Positions 1 to 12,645 are shown, counted from the first letter of the stretch. The stretch is DNA of 64,000 nucleotides from Limnoperna fortunei (GCA_944474755.1 OX104123.1:14760275-14824274); one strand, 5' to 3'. Program-made: numbers and translations. The notes: generated by a model not told the origin, from the letters alone.

Positions 1-745
1 GCGATCAAGAACGATAACCCTTCCCGCCTCCATTTCTGGTCAAAACCACGCCGATACCACCCAAATATCCAATCAAGTCCGCAAGCAGCTATTGTTAATT
101 TTGTGAAACCAATGTTATTTGTGGAAAGAGAAAGGATTAAATTATCAAAATCCGATTGTGAGAACCTTACGGAAAGGCTGAAACGTATTTTTCGGCAAAT
201 GTTTTTCAAAACTAGAAGACTTTTGCTAAATTTTAAGCCATAAATGATAAAAATCGGCCCAGTAACAGCTTGCGGAATTAATTTTGAAATCGGTATGTTT
301 GTTGACACATAAAAATCGAGGCGGCCATTTTTTCGCTAAACGTCTCCACTTCAAAGACATAAATACAGCACTCAGTCGTTCCCATCGTCATAAAATCGAT
401 ATAATTAGACAGATGAAGATCTTATCTTCTCATTCATATGTTTTTTTTATTCAAACAACAAGATTTAAAATAATTTCGAGCTATTTGAAGTTGGGGTAAA
501 TTGCGAAAATTCGCCATCGCGAGAAAATTAATAACGTTACGATAAACGCATAGACGACCTCCCTATCAATATTGATGGAGTGCTGAAACAGAAAGAAGAA
601 GAATAGCCTCAATAGGTGCATTTATTGAAGCAAACTGCAAGTGTATTTTGTGTTAATTTGTATAAACTAATATGTCAAAACCAAAAACTTTTGGGTCTTG
701 AAGTTGAACATATTTTTAAAGCAAGACCAAAGAAAAGTTTTGTTT
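1..745. other. No gene recognised
   Basis: AT-rich sequence with only short accidental open frames. No coding similarity, RNA gene or repeat boundary was recognised. Confidence 0.5.
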
Positions 746-2175
746 CAGTCTTCACGAAAGTTGCAACTGACATGCCTGACATTCAGTCCGCCCATCCATG
801 TCCACCTTCCTGACCGAAATTTTCAATAAAACAGTACTCATGAAAAATTCAGTTATAAAATCTTTGTGTTTGAGATCACAAATTATTTGTTAAATCACTA
901 CTTGATTTTAATTATTAGATACAGATAAAAAATTTTTTTATCAAAATCTCAATATATTTACATTTGAGTTTGATGTTAGGCAAAATTATAAGAAAGTCAA
1001 TGTTTCAATTGGGTTTTCGATCAAATCTATTTAACTTATTATCAATTAAAATTTTTAACATAGACCACAGTTAAAAATATTGATTGAAACATAGCAAGTA
1101 TTAAATATAATCAACCAATGTAATTACATTAAGAGTTTCTGAGTAGGATAATAATAAAATTAATCTCAACTATTTTCAATATATTTTCAAAATTCAAAAA
1201 CTCAGTTTGAAAATTAGAACAGCCTTCTTTATCTTCATTTTATTTGTAGATCAAAATTTGATTCCGGTCCTGATTTTGTATGACACCAGTTTATATATTA
1301 GAATAGATGCTTTGTCCATTCAAAATCCGTTATTATAATTAAAGGGGAATAACAATGGAATACCGGTGTCAAGTAAAATTAACACTATAGTCAATTTTAC
1401 CGATCATTCCGACGGGATTTTGCTTCGCAAAATGGAAAACTGCTACCGTGTTTGGTCGAGTTTAGGGTCCTTTAGTAGATCTTTTTTTCCACTTTTTGAA
1501 AGTAACAATTATTTTCCACAGTTAATCGGCTTTTTGACATTCGGCCGTTTTTTCGTTTAGCCAGATCGATTTTCCATAGGAAGTCAGCCATTTTTGTATC
1601 TTAAGGGGTCTAATGTTGTTTACAAACGATCGTCTGTTTTCGTAACGTACAATGGTATTCGGACAAACCGCGAGACTTTTCCCGCCTCGACTGCAGACGA
1701 CATTACCCGAAGGATTTCGAATAGACAACAATGGAATTTTCCTAACGTACACTTCCGTTCAAAACAAGGTCAAAATTTAGTATGGAAAATCGATCTGGCA
1801 AAATGAAAAAACGGCCACATTTCAAAAAGCCGATTAACTGTGGAAAATAATTGTTACTTTCAAAAAGTGGAAAAAAAGATCTACTAAAGGACCATAAACT
1901 CGACCAAACGCGGTAGCAGTTTTCCATTTTGTGAAGCAAAATCCCGTCGGAATGACACGGTAAAATTGACTATAATTTTGTGGTGCCTTTCGATTCAGTT
2001 GAGTAAATTATAAAGATAAAAAAGGTCAACTGATTGTCATGCTCAAACAATCATCAGACTGCGTCTCATGAAATTTATCTGCCGGTCATTTGGTCAGACA
2101 CAATTAAATAGACTGCCGGTCCAATGGCAATTTTACCGGACGGGTCCGGCGGACCGGCACATTTAGCGAAGACTG
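746..2175. mobile_element. CAGTCTTC element, long copy with nested insertion
   Basis: The ends are inverted: CAGTCTTCACGAAAG on the left and a matching CGAAGACTG on the right. The flanks TTGTTT and TTTTTT agree at 5 of 6 positions, compatible with a decayed 6-bp target duplication. After removing the nested element at 1388-1972 about 843 bp remain, and this aligns along its length in inverse orientation with the element at 40583-41428. No transposase frame is present, so it is non-autonomous. Confidence 0.8.
1388..1972. mobile_element. Long-inverted-repeat, TA-flanked element nested in the CAGTCTTC element
   Basis: Two arms of about 188 bp (1388-1575 and 1785-1972) are near-perfect reverse complements starting TAGTCAATTTTACC. 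They surround a unique middle of about 210 bp. TA lies on each side (1386-1387, 1973-1974). The paralogous element at 40583-41428 carries the uninterrupted site with a single TA near 40788, showing insertion with TA duplication, as for Tc1/mariner-type elements. No transposase is encoded. A degenerate relative is at 39657-40015. Confidence 0.85.
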
Positions 2176-3205
2176 TTTTTTTGCATTTTTTTATTATAAT
2201 ATTCGATGATTTACCTTTTTTAATGAAAATCCAGGACAGAAAATTTATTGAAACATGAAAATGTTTGCCAATGGCAATGGTTAAAACAACAAGTGTGTTA
2301 TTTACTTGTGACTTGTGTAAATGATTTTTTCTAAATAAAAGGCAGCACAAAACTTCTTCATATGTCCTACTTTACTGTGGAGGTTATGTTTAAATAAATA
2401 AATTTCTCATGCTATATAGGTGGGCAATAACAAAAGGATGAAGCACTAAATTTTGGTTCAAGTTATTCACAACCACATGTTTACAATAACACTGCATATC
2501 TATTAAGTTAATATAGCATTAAAGAGAAAATACTCAATTTTATTTTCAACTTTTTAATTTTAAACATAATTAAACACCAAATTTGTACAAATATATTGTT
2601 TAAAATATGTTTTTATTTAAGTTATTATTTGCAATACAAATTTGGTCTTTAGAGAAGTATACCATTTCATGTGAATTTGTAAATTTGTTTATTTTTCTGA
2701 AAATCAAGGGAAGTAACTGCTTTGTTTTATTTATTTTTAGATAATTTTTTTACCTTTTGTCCTGGATCTAATTCTGAAATTAAGTTTGAAAATATAAAAA
2801 GAAAAGACAAGAAAGCTGTTTAGAAACTTTTATCTTGTACTTATTTTAAGATTTCTACTCTTTGAAATTTACATTTTCTCAGTGAAGCAAGATCAAAGAA
2901 ATTACGATGGATCAACCATGACACAATAGTATGCTTTTGACACCTGCTGAGGTTACAGTCATAAACTGTAAATTGCGTACAACTTTAATCTTTATCGGAA
3001 CTTTGATGTCCAAAAGAAGTTGCATATACAATCAGACGTGGTCGATCTTTCGACAGTGTCACCATTTTTATCGGTTTTGTGTTTAAAATTGATCATTATT
3101 GATACGTGATGATAGTTATTGCTGACATACTGAAATTGTAACAAATGAAAAATTTGTTTTGTCAAAAAGCCATAAGGCCACACTTAAAAATATTTCAGTT
3201 TGGAC
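2176..3205. other. Intergenic, nothing recognised
   Basis: AT-rich sequence without a supported gene or a repeat with identifiable ends. Confidence 0.4.
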
Positions 3206-3211
3206 TTACCC

Positions 3212-3909
3212 CAGTCTGCGACGTTATCCACTAGCCCGATGCCCCTGACTAGTAATTTTCAGTTCAGACTAGTAAATTTTATTTATCGCTAGCCCGACGG
3301 GACTAGTAAAAAATATAACTTCCCTTTTATGTTATTTGAAATTTAAACATATTTGGAGTTCAAATTGAGTTCAAAGTATTACAAAAAAGATCGTGTAATT
3401 ATACATTTATCCCGAGGAGATAAACAGAAGGAAACGAAAACCAGTCGCTAGTTCAGGTACTTCGATCTGTCTGATAACCAGTAAAAAGTGGTCCAACACG
3501 GACACAATAAAAAACGCAATTGTGTATAAAACGAAAAGACTATCATGTTTCCCCCGATTAATTATATATCTTGAATGGTATAAAAATGTTTTAGTTTAAT
3601 TCACAGAATCAATAAAGTTATTAAAATAGATTTATGTCATTGAGTTATCTTCACAACACCGTGTTGGCAAAAAAAGTTTGCAACCAGCTAAAACCCTTTC
3701 AGGTATGCTCAGAATGGAGAATGGAGGATTTTGCATCAAGATTTCAAAATTTTTATGGGGGGGCATGCTCCCAGACCCCCCCTAGCAGGTTCGGGTCGCT
3801 TCGCGACCCTCAACCTGTGTCGGACTAGTGGAAAATTTTGAGGACTAGTAAATTTAAATTTTTACTAGTCCATAGGACTAGTACCCTCAAAAGTTTTTGG
3901 TGCAGACTG
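3212..3909. mobile_element. CAGTCTGC element with 6-bp target duplication
   Basis: The element starts CAGTCTGCG and ends GTGCAGACTG, flanked by perfect TTACCC duplications (3206-3211, 3910-3915). It carries several 'gactagta' motifs near both ends in a partly inverted arrangement and a hairpin-rich stretch near 3780-3825. No transposase is visible. It shares CAG/CTG termini and 6-bp duplication with the CAGTCTTC elements. Confidence 0.75.
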
Positions 3910-3915
3910 TTACCC

Positions 3916-4620
3916 TACCCATTGTTTTCAGGTTGGGTAGGTAGGTAGGTAAACTTTTTTTTTTTGCATCATACCGGTGAATCTGTCCATGATTTTGCAG
4001 AATTTACAAACCGGAAATATGTCGATAATTGTAAAGATGGAACAATGACGGAAACGACAACGGGAAAATTCCGGAAAAAAACTTTCGTTTTTTGGGCTAA
4101 TAAAAAACTTCCGGGTCGGCGGGTTTTTTCCCGGTCGCTCGCGTTAGTGCAAACAAACATATTTTTAATTATGGCCTAATATAGATTTAAATGGGATCGG
4201 CCATTCAATGTAATGGTAATGAAGAGGTATTTCAAAATAAAGCTTCAAACAGGACTTGAAACATCCACAATATACTAAAGGAAGACAATTTTTATAAAAA
4301 TTATACAGTATTCTTTTAGTTTAGCGTAGTTTGGATGGGTGTCCAAACTTTTTTCATATCAACTTGGGGGCCGAGTGGTTTATGTAGTTGGTCTGTCAAC
4401 AGAAATTGAAAGGTTCTTTCATACATTTTTGGGAAAGACCGGTTGATCGTTCACAAGTGAAAGATCACACTGAAATTCCAAAAAACATATGAAAGTACCT
4501 ATTTCTTCCGTAAACCAACAACTTTCACATCGCTATAACCTATAGACTCTCAATTGTTTTAGACTCCATTTTCTCTGACGTCCAATCAGAATGCCGGAAA
4601 CAAGAACGTTGTTATGCTTC
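3916..4620. other. Intergenic with possible SINE head
   Basis: Contains a short GGTA-rich run near 3935 and, near 4368, a tRNA-like A-box motif (ggccgagtgg). No convincing B box or SINE tail follows, so no RNA gene is called. Confidence 0.3.
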
Positions 4621-4627
4621 CATAACG

Positions 4628-4791
4628 CAGTCTTCCCGAAATGTGCCGGTCCGCCGGACCCGACCGGCAAAAAACAGGCAAATTTAACTCGGGTCCGGCA
4701 AATTTTTTAAATTTACAACAGAAATGTTAAATTGGTCCGGCAGTATTTGTGTTTAGGTCTGACAAGCCAAGAACTAATTTCACAAAGACTG
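4628..4791. mobile_element. Short CAGTCTTC MITE with perfect ATAACG duplication
   Basis: A 164-bp internally deleted member of the CAGTCTTC family. It starts CAGTCTTCCCGAAATG and ends CACAAAGACTG. Perfect ATAACG direct repeats flank it (4622-4627, 4792-4797). The interior keeps the GC-rich 'gccggtccgccgga' segment seen next to one end of the long copies. Confidence 0.85.
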
Positions 4792-4896
4792 ATAACGTTC
4801 TTGTTTCTGGTGTTTTGATTGGATGATGCAGCAAATACAGATGTGTGCGCGTGAGCTCATCTGTACCAGAAATCTCCCATTTAGGGAAGAATTCTC

Positions 4897-5066
4897 ACTT
4901 CAGGCAGGGTGTACTTGACTACAATCTTAACTGAAAAGGATTGCAAGTTTTCCTATCACAGGTCAGGGGTTCTCTTTGGTTACTACGGGTTCCGCCCCCA
5001 AAAAAAACTGGGCACCATGATATAGCTGAAAAATTGCTGAAAGTGGCCTTAAACAAACAAACATAT
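4897..5066 (+). repeat. tRNA-derived SINE, 5'-truncated
   Basis: The body and 3' tail match the SINE at 12113-12365: 'gcagggtgtact', the 'ttgcaagttttcct' block, 'atatagctgaaaaattgctg' and a terminal 'caaacaaac' tail. The tRNA-like promoter part is missing. Confidence 0.7.
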
Positions 5067-5332
5067 CAACTTAACTTAAAAATTCCGCACGATTTTCTTG
5101 CTGAATTTGTGTACATAAAAATGCCTTTAACACTTTCATTACTGGATTTTTTTGCTGCGACTTTATAGTGCCGGTTTGCCTCAACTGAATTAATTTCACA
5201 TGTGCGCGAAAAAAAAATCCAAGTTTGTAAACAAACGTCCATATCTCGGTATAATATCTGCAGATATTGGTCTCAAATTTTACAGAAATGTGAGTTTCAT
5301 TTCAAGTTATAAATCAGCATACTTTATTTAAT
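5067..5332. other. Intergenic spacer
   Basis: No feature recognised between the SINE fragment and the next element. Confidence 0.3.
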
Positions 5333-5338
5333 GAACTG

Positions 5339-5936
5339 CAGAGCTCCAGATAAGCTGCATATTTGCGTTATTACACAATAAAATTTTCATAAAACCCAAT
5401 TATTTTTATAGCTTTGCGTTGCAAAACGCAAAATCAAAGGCATAAAACCCAATCAATTTTTATAAACATGCTTAATTCACTCTCTTAGTGCATAAAATTG
5501 TTCAGTGATCGCGTTAATTCATTCAAATAAATGCACAAAGTTGCCCATTATTTTGCAATGTGACAAACGAGGTATTCCGAATGTAATGTATATTTCATGC
5601 AGCATACGATGCTCCAGGTATGGAGATTTATTTCACAAGAAGAGATGCATGTTCCCTGTTGAATATACTTTTCTTCCAAAATTTTATTTATCATTAGAAC
5701 CAGTCTAGTATTTTGTTTTGGCACCATGAATAGACGTGTATAAAACCTTAGTGAAATACATTTATGTCAGCATAAAAAACCCAATTCAATAAATTTTAGA
5801 TGGGTGAAAAACCCAATTAACTTATTTTTGAGTGAGTTAAATAAAATGATAAAAGTGATATATAAAAAAATACCCAATGAAATAAATCATCAGATGGGTG
5901 AAAAACCCAATGAAGAAAATCTTATCTGGAGCTCTG
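5339..5936. mobile_element. CAGAGCTCC element with 16-bp perfect inverted ends
   Basis: The termini are perfect 16-bp inverted repeats, CAGAGCTCCAGATAAG and its complement. The flanks GAACTG and GAACAT match only in their first four bases. The interior carries repeated 'aaaacccaat' and 'agatgggtgaaaaaccc' motifs. No transposase frame. Confidence 0.7.
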
Positions 5937-6823
5937 GAACATGGTGATAAAACTGGAAAGAATTTGTCAATTTCTTACGTTTTTTCCCAATGTATTTGTG
6001 ACCCATGTGCATTTACGCTGTTGTGTATTATAATTTGCCGTTTACAGATGTTTAATCTTTCATCGAGATCTCTTTAATATCAAATGTAACGAACAATAAT
6101 TATGTAGAGTCAATTTTCTTATGAAAATAAGCAATTTTTGTATCAAAAATGACACAGACAATATCGTTGCCGCCATTGTTATTGTTGACGTTCAATTGAT
6201 GTAAGAGTTGTCTTTCTTAGTACTACACACATTCATTCAGTGGATCCGCACCATTAAAAATGGATAATTATGCATTATGCGATTAAAAACAATTGGAAAA
6301 ATTTAAATGGGGGATAAAATTATTTTAAAAAGTTTTAAATTGGCAAACTGAAATTGTTACACCAAATAATATGAAGAATGGATTTTTAAAAAGTTAAGAA
6401 TTAAAAATTGTATTTTTAAGATTGAAATAAATTATAAACATGTAAGCTAAGAATTCAAAATTCTTTTTTAAGGTTGAAATAAAGTATAAACATGTAAGCT
6501 AACTATGACATATTTAATGTATATATTTTGTTGGTTCTTTCTTATTTTTATTCAAATAAATATACATGTAATATGGACAATTTTAAAACAAAATAGCTGC
6601 TTTAAAATAAAGCTTCAATAATTAACTTAGCAGATTGTGAAAACTTACACACACAATAAATAATCATCCATGACTTATATCCAATGCTTGTATCAATCCA
6701 TGTTTGTAACTGAATGTTTGATCACTTAAATAGTGTTTGTATAAAACAACGATGAAAGTACTTTTGTCAACTATATAAAAGAACACCGAACTAGAACAAC
6801 AATGGTTGAAAAACAGCTAACAG
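5937..6823. other. Intergenic, AT-rich
   Basis: No gene recognised. A short direct duplication (near 6420-6455 and 6468-6502, sharing 'aaacatgtaagctaa') is the only structure noted. Confidence 0.4.
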
Positions 6824-9800
6824 TTATGCACTATAATTCCTGACTGAATGATAAATAGTGAAGCATTTTGGCAAACACAAATGCTTGGCACAGTCCATGC
6901 AGCCATATCTGTTTTGAGACCTTTTCTCTTGTGTCCCATTAGCAACACGTGCCCAGCAGACATGACACCATGTCTTATTCTCTAAGTCTGCAGGGAGATG
7001 TCTCTGAGTCAGTCTGAATTCTACAGGAAAGATTGATGGTCTCCCCCTACGGATGTCACTAGTGGTGTATCCAGCAATAAGACCTGTAGAAACACTCTTG
7101 GAAAATTGGAGAAATGTAAGCGGCGACTCAGAAGGACCAGGTTTATGATTTGGAGACAATAGAAATAGTCTAAATGCATTGAATTTAACAATTTCAAGCA
7201 TTTTGAAGAAGACTCGTTTAGGCCATTTTAATGTTTTGTGATTAAATACATAGTACTGTATATACTGGTCACATTTATCTACTCCTCCCATGTATGAGGT
7301 GTAATCAGATACCATTTGGGTATTGGTTGATGCACAAATTGACCTTCCACTTGAACTAGTCCGTTCACTTCTGTAACAGTATTGTCATGAATGGTGGATA
7401 TAACTGAGACAATTTTTTTATCTTTCCACACCACAGCACAATTTGCCCCTTTTTGACGGAAAATGCTATCACCTCTGTCATTCAGGGCTTTCAAAAGTAG
7501 GCGGTAGGCGGCAAAATTCCGCCGCCTACTCTCACCAAAAGCGCCGGCTACTTTAATGTCCAGAAAAGTAATAAAAGTTACAAAAAATATGTGTCGTAAT
7601 TCTCCTTATCTTAATTTATCGATGCCGGTAAATATCATTAGCATTGAGGAAGTAAAACATGATGTTTATTTACGCTAAATTTAGATGAGAGATTCACCGT
7701 CGCTGATTGGTCGTCTATAATTTGGGTTGATTACTCGGAAGGTTTCATCAGATATGGACGTTTATAAAACGAAAAGACCTTGAGGTGTTCCGAAAAATTA
7801 ATAAAAAACACGAGATGGTTTCATGAAACGATCAAATACAACCCTGTTTGGTTTTGGTTTTTTAGAAAACCCGAAGAGATCACACTTGTATGTTTCAAAG
7901 CAACAGAAACATTGAATATGAAGTTTATATTTTTATGTTACCAGTTACCAAATCTGTAAAAACCGCCTTTATCAGGCGAACCACTTCCACAACGGATGTT
8001 TCGGTCCTAATCCTTATAAAATCCTCAGAAGCTAAAAGTAATATAAGCTGACTTGCGTGGACTAATATGTGCACTTAAGAAAATCTCCAAGTAACAAACG
8101 GAAATATGATGTAATTAATTAAATAGAAGAACAGTTGACACTTGTTACTTGTTGTCTTTTATAAAGCCCGGCCAACGTGGCCCAAAATATAATTTTAGCG
8201 AGACAGAAAATGTACTACAAAGTAAAAACATGAAACTCTCTGTATTGTGTAAAATATGAGAAAAAGATGTCCATCTGAAGGTCTGTCTTTCATGTCAACT
8301 TGGTTGAAAAGGGGGATGCACCCCCAAAATATATCTATTTGGTACACTGTATCTGCCCAAATTGAAAAAAATAAATAAATAAAATAATTTGCATTGAATT
8401 TGCTGCTTGCTGTATTGCAAAAACGTGACAACTGCTGACAATCAACTTTTATTTCATAAATGCTAATACGTGTCAATAACATCACAATCATGTCAATAGA
8501 ACAGAACATTAAAAAAAATGTTTTGATAAACATGATAAAGAAAAGAAACCAAACAATTTTGAATTAATACACTTTAATACAACTTAATTCTCAAAATGTT
8601 GTCTACTTGTCTCAAAACATCAAGCACTGAAAGAAAAAGCAACAATGAAAATGTCAAAATTTGAAATCATAATAAATTGAATAGTACAACCTAAACTTGG
8701 CATCTCATTTGTTGATATGAGACATAAGTTCAAATTTCTAAGAAGATGGGCAAAAAGTTAAAAATTTTAAGTAAAAAAGGGTCATTTGAAAAACTAAAGT
8801 TTAGTTCCAGGAGACTGCCAGAATGCAGGATTTTGCGTTATTTACCCCAGAGCTTCTGGGGGCCTTGAGCGGTCTCCAGACCACCGGCCGAAATAGGCAC
8901 TGAGCAAGCTCGGCGAGCCGGCCGTCTTGTGTGGTTGCCTACTTTTTCTTTTGGAGACACCTACTCTAAAATTGGCTGAAAGCCCTGGTCATTTATACCA
9001 ATGGGTTTTTTTTCATTATATCTTTTGGAAGACCATGTCTGTTCATGCGAACCGTTCCACATGCACCTGTTTCACAATTTTTAAATAAGTCATCAAATAA
9101 TGTAGGGCTGGTGAAAAAGTAATCCATGTAGACATGATAGCCCTTACCAATTAAATTTGCACCTTCAATACATGATTTTACTACAGTGCTAGGCAGGCAT
9201 TTGAACTGGGCGGTCCTTCTTTCCACTATAAATTTCACAAAAAGAAATATACCTACTGTCTGATTCAGCCAAAGCCCACAGCTTAATACCCCATTTGGAT
9301 GGTTTGGCTGGCATGTACTGCTTAAAGGCAACTTTGCCTTTAAAGGGAATCATTGATTCGTCAACACAAACTTGGCGTTTAGGAATAAATTCTGTACACA
9401 TTTTGTCATTAAAAGCACTCATTATGTGTCTTACTTTATACCGACAGTCATAGTTAGGTTCTCCTGGTTGTAGGATATGTGGGTTAGGGTCAGAAAAGTG
9501 TAAATACCTCATTATTTGTTGGAAACCATCCCTTGTCATTACAATTGCAAAATATGGGGTAGCAAGGCAATCAGTAGACCAGTATGACTTTATGTCGGGC
9601 TTAACATCAATTCCCATCAAGAATGTCAGTCCAAGAAATGCCTTCATTTCTACCATAGTACATGTAGGACATGACCAAGCAGATTTGTTCTGATCAGGAT
9701 AATCCCTGATTTGTTTTTGAGCATAACTGTCTGTTTGATCTATGATGTATTGTAATAAATTGTCTGTTAGAAAGAGCTGAAAAAAGTCAACAGGTTCTTT

Positions 9801-9884
9801 CTCTGGAGCAATAATTGTTTGTGGTCCAGTATTTTGCCTAGGTGTAAAGATATGGGGGAGACCTCTCTCGAAGTAATTAAATTA
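6824..9884 (-). pseudogene. piggyBac-type transposase, broken (PGBD-like)
   Basis: Remains of a DDE piggyBac transposase (DDE_Tnp_1_7 type), in order along the minus strand: N-terminal part open from about 9884; 'CVDESMIPFKGK' with the first catalytic Asp (near 9350); 'YHVYMDYFFTSP' with the second (near 9140); 'VISTIHD' with the third (near 7390); 'YMGGVDKCDQ' (near 7290); and a C-terminal Cys-rich zinc module ending at 6824. Frames change near 9200-9230 and at an A8 run near 9010, and a 1.5-kb insertion (7483-8987) splits the gene. The family catalyses cut-and-paste transposition at TTAA; terminal repeats were not located. This copy cannot make an intact enzyme as written. Confidence 0.9.
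7483..8987. mobile_element. CAGGGCTTTC element inserted in the piggyBac gene
   Basis: Starts CAGGGCTTTC and ends GAAAGCCCTG (perfect 10-bp inverted ends). GTCATT duplications flank it (7477-7482, 8988-8993). Removing the 1505 bp plus one duplication rejoins the piggyBac coding sequence between 'MKK' and 'INDRGDSIF', apart from an A-run frameshift. The insertion contains no recognisable transposase; a 112-codon minus-strand open frame at 8195-8533 resembles nothing I know. Confidence 0.85.
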
Positions 9885-10911
9885 TTCGTGCCACCCATCG
9901 TTGTTGGGGGTGTTGCCTGCATTGTTCTGGCAATACACTAATGTTAAAGTTTTCTCTAGACAAGGTGCACGTGACAAAAATAAATACACAACTGTTTAAC
10001 ACACGGTCAGCAGAAAGTAATCGAGGTCAAATATAAATTTACATCTTTAATGTACGGAAAACCATGAAATAAAAATAGAAGTTTCATTTAAAAAACATCC
10101 GTATACACATTAAAAATGTCAATTTATTTTACACCGAATGTGACCCATATTAGAGATAAAAATAGATCAATTGGTTTATGTGCCAAGTAACTGTTACCGG
10201 TATAACGATGATTGTTGTTTTTATTGTTCTAGTTTCATTATGTTTTCACTGAAATAATATGCGACTTTAGTTTCGTTTGTCCAAAAAATCGACAATAGGC
10301 ATACAACTTAAAATATTTTTCTCCCTACTCTAGACTAAAGCCACGTGTAACATGTACATAAATACACAACTGACCTGTTAAACCGTGTGCTTTGCATAAA
10401 GTAGAATTTGGGATAAAAGCTTTACATAACATCAGTATTGCCGAAATTTAAAAAAAAGTAAGTTCTGTTTGAAAAAAATTCTTATTAAAGTAAAATAGTT
10501 TTGAAAATGCAACGCTGACCGAAATAGAAATAAATAAAAAAAGGTTTCCAGTCATGCGCACGATTTGCATAAATTCGCGAAGTGAAGGAAGCTGAACTGT
10601 GAATTGTGCTCACAGCTCACTCTCCTCAGACTTCCAGGATTGCAATAAATCAAATTGTTAACGTTGTTGAAACCACTAAAGACGCTAATTATTTATAATT
10701 AATTTTAAATATAGATAGACGTATAGACAAAGACCGACAAGTTATTTCTACATGCGCAAAACAAAAGTTGAAAAGAAAAATCATGAAGTTCGAAGATTGA
10801 ACACATTTTAATTTTGTACATGTAGTAATGAGAAAAGCAAGACATTAGTTGGTTCTTTGCTTGCAATAAACAATCGATACAATATATTTTCTACACCCTG
10901 AAAATCCGAAA
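9885..10911. other. Intergenic
   Basis: Region upstream of the piggyBac remnant. Its original 5' end and inverted repeats may lie here but were not identified. Confidence 0.3.
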
Positions 10912-11052
10912 AACACAGTGTTACACTGTGTTACACCGGAAAGTCGGTACATCAAGGGGATTAATTTTAAGGTGGTGATAGATAACAACACTCTGAAACA
11001 CTGTGATTCTCTGAGAAAATGTCGGTGATACACCGTGTAACACCGAGAAATT
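10912..11052. repeat. Imperfect inverted repeat, about 140 bp
   Basis: 'cagtgttacactgtgttac' near 10915 pairs imperfectly with the complement of 'gatacaccgtgtaacaccg' near 11030. Inside, an 'aacactctgaaacactgtga' segment near 10985 repeats the same theme. It is probably a decayed hairpin-type element; no target duplication was defined. Confidence 0.4.
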
Positions 11053-12110
11053 TCTCTAATTTGAGTGTTTGAGTGACCACACACTCTGGGCGTACTGTAG
11101 CTCATTTTATGACTATTAGTCTAGGTATGACACAAGTCACATGAATTTTTAGATCATATTAGACAGTATTTATTTTGACAGCATCACATACAGCTCTTAA
11201 ACCTGAACTCAGAACACTTTATTTTTTTAAAATATCTTGAGCGGTTCAAAAATTATGATTAAAAGAAGATTGAAAATATGGACAATTATTTGGACAAATT
11301 TACTCAGAATAACATAAAAATGTGTAATTCCATACTTTTAAAGGCTAATTTCTAAGAAATAGAAAAAAGAATACCATTGAAACAGAGAGGGTTTCAAATT
11401 TGCTCATGTCTCAGCAGGAATAATAATTTGCATGCATAAACTTTAATAAGATTTCAGCAAAATATGCGTCCAAAAATAGACTTGTGCTCATTTCCAGATG
11501 TGTCCGCTTCTGAAAAAAGACATTAAGTTGGGTTTTTTAAGCTTTTCAGAAACTTTTTTTTAAAAATTGGAAAGAGATATATCCCTGATGTTTAACAAAC
11601 TTCAAAACCAGGCTTGTTTTTAGTTGGAAACATGATTTATTATTTCAAAATTCCATCAAATTTCTAAAAAATACATGTTCAAAAATCGACTTTGGTGTCT
11701 TAGTTTCAAGTTTCACGATAGAAAAAGACTAAGTCCAACATTTTTGTCTGAAAATTTGTCATAACTTTTTTGTCCTCGCAAATATTATGATGAAAATTTG
11801 TATACAGGGGTTTTTCTGTGTGATCTTTCATTTGGTAATGCTGAAAATGCTCTCTTTTGATCAGATTTTACTATATACTAAAATAATATTTAAAAAAATG
11901 TTGGCCTTCATGAGGACTTGAGTTGACTGCCATCCAATCAATATGATTTTTGTTTATTAACACTCAAGAGTCAACCAAGTTTAAATTAGACTTTTTTTTA
12001 AATGTTTCTTTTGTAGTAACTTTGCTTAATTACAAATTAGTTTAACTGAATTTTAGTCTCTTTGACACTCAAGTCTGTCAATTGTTCATGTGAAATTTAA
12101 TCATGTATGT
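11053..12110. other. Intergenic, AT-rich
   Basis: No supported feature. Confidence 0.4.
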
Positions 12111-12112
12111 TA

Positions 12113-12365
12113 ACTAGTTAAGGTAGTTCGTCTACTATTGATCACGTGGTCTGTCAAAACTGAGATTGCGGGTTCGAGTCTCACTGCAGACAGGGTGTAC
12201 TCGACTCCAATCTTAATTGACTAGGATTGCCAGTTTTCCTACCGCAGGTCAGGGGTTCTCTCATGGGTACTCCGGCTTCCTCCCCCAATAAAAACTGGAC
12301 GCCTTGATATAGCTGAAAAATTGCTGAAAGTGGCGTTAAACCACCATTCACACAAACAAAATAAC
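12113..12365 (+). repeat. tRNA-derived SINE
   Basis: A pol III B-box-like motif (ggttcgagtc near 12170) is followed by the body with 'gattgccagttttcctac' and 'ggtactccggcttcctcccc', the 3' module 'atatagctgaaaaattgctg' and 'gtggcgttaaac', and a CA-rich tail. The head is truncated relative to the inverted copy at 51103-51314, which keeps 'ggcctcggtggccgattgg'. Confidence 0.8.
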
Positions 12366-12481
12366 TGGTATCCATGTTGTCAATTTCAGGAATTCAAAGA
12401 AGTGCAATTTAAGATGTCAACAATTAACATTTTAATAATTAGTAACAATAATACAGAATTCAACCTACAATGCAATAACAC

Positions 12482-12602
12482 CAATCTATTAAAATTATAT
12501 CTTTCACTTGCTCCCCCCTTTTTGCTATGGTCGCTGCGTGTACACGCAGCGACCTATAACAAAAAGGGGGGAGCAAGTGAAAGATTTAATTTTAATTAGA
12601 TT
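12482..12602. mobile_element. 121-bp hairpin MITE with 10-bp duplication
   Basis: Almost the whole 121 bp is one palindrome centred at 12540/12541, with a few mismatches and arms of about 60 bp. Perfect GCAATAACAC direct repeats flank it (12472-12481, 12603-12612). Duplications of 9-10 bp are typical of Mutator-like elements; that assignment is inference. Confidence 0.8.
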
Positions 12603-12645
12603 GCAATAACACTACATTAAATATTAAGTAGCAGATATATTAACA

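Noticed and set aside
8195..8533. 112-codon open frame inside the insertion in piggyBac
   Set aside because: Hydrophobic, low complexity, no motif; could not be supported as a gene.
12150..12190. Possible tRNA gene (B-box-like motif)
   Set aside because: No cloverleaf with anticodon; the sequence continues into a SINE body and tail.
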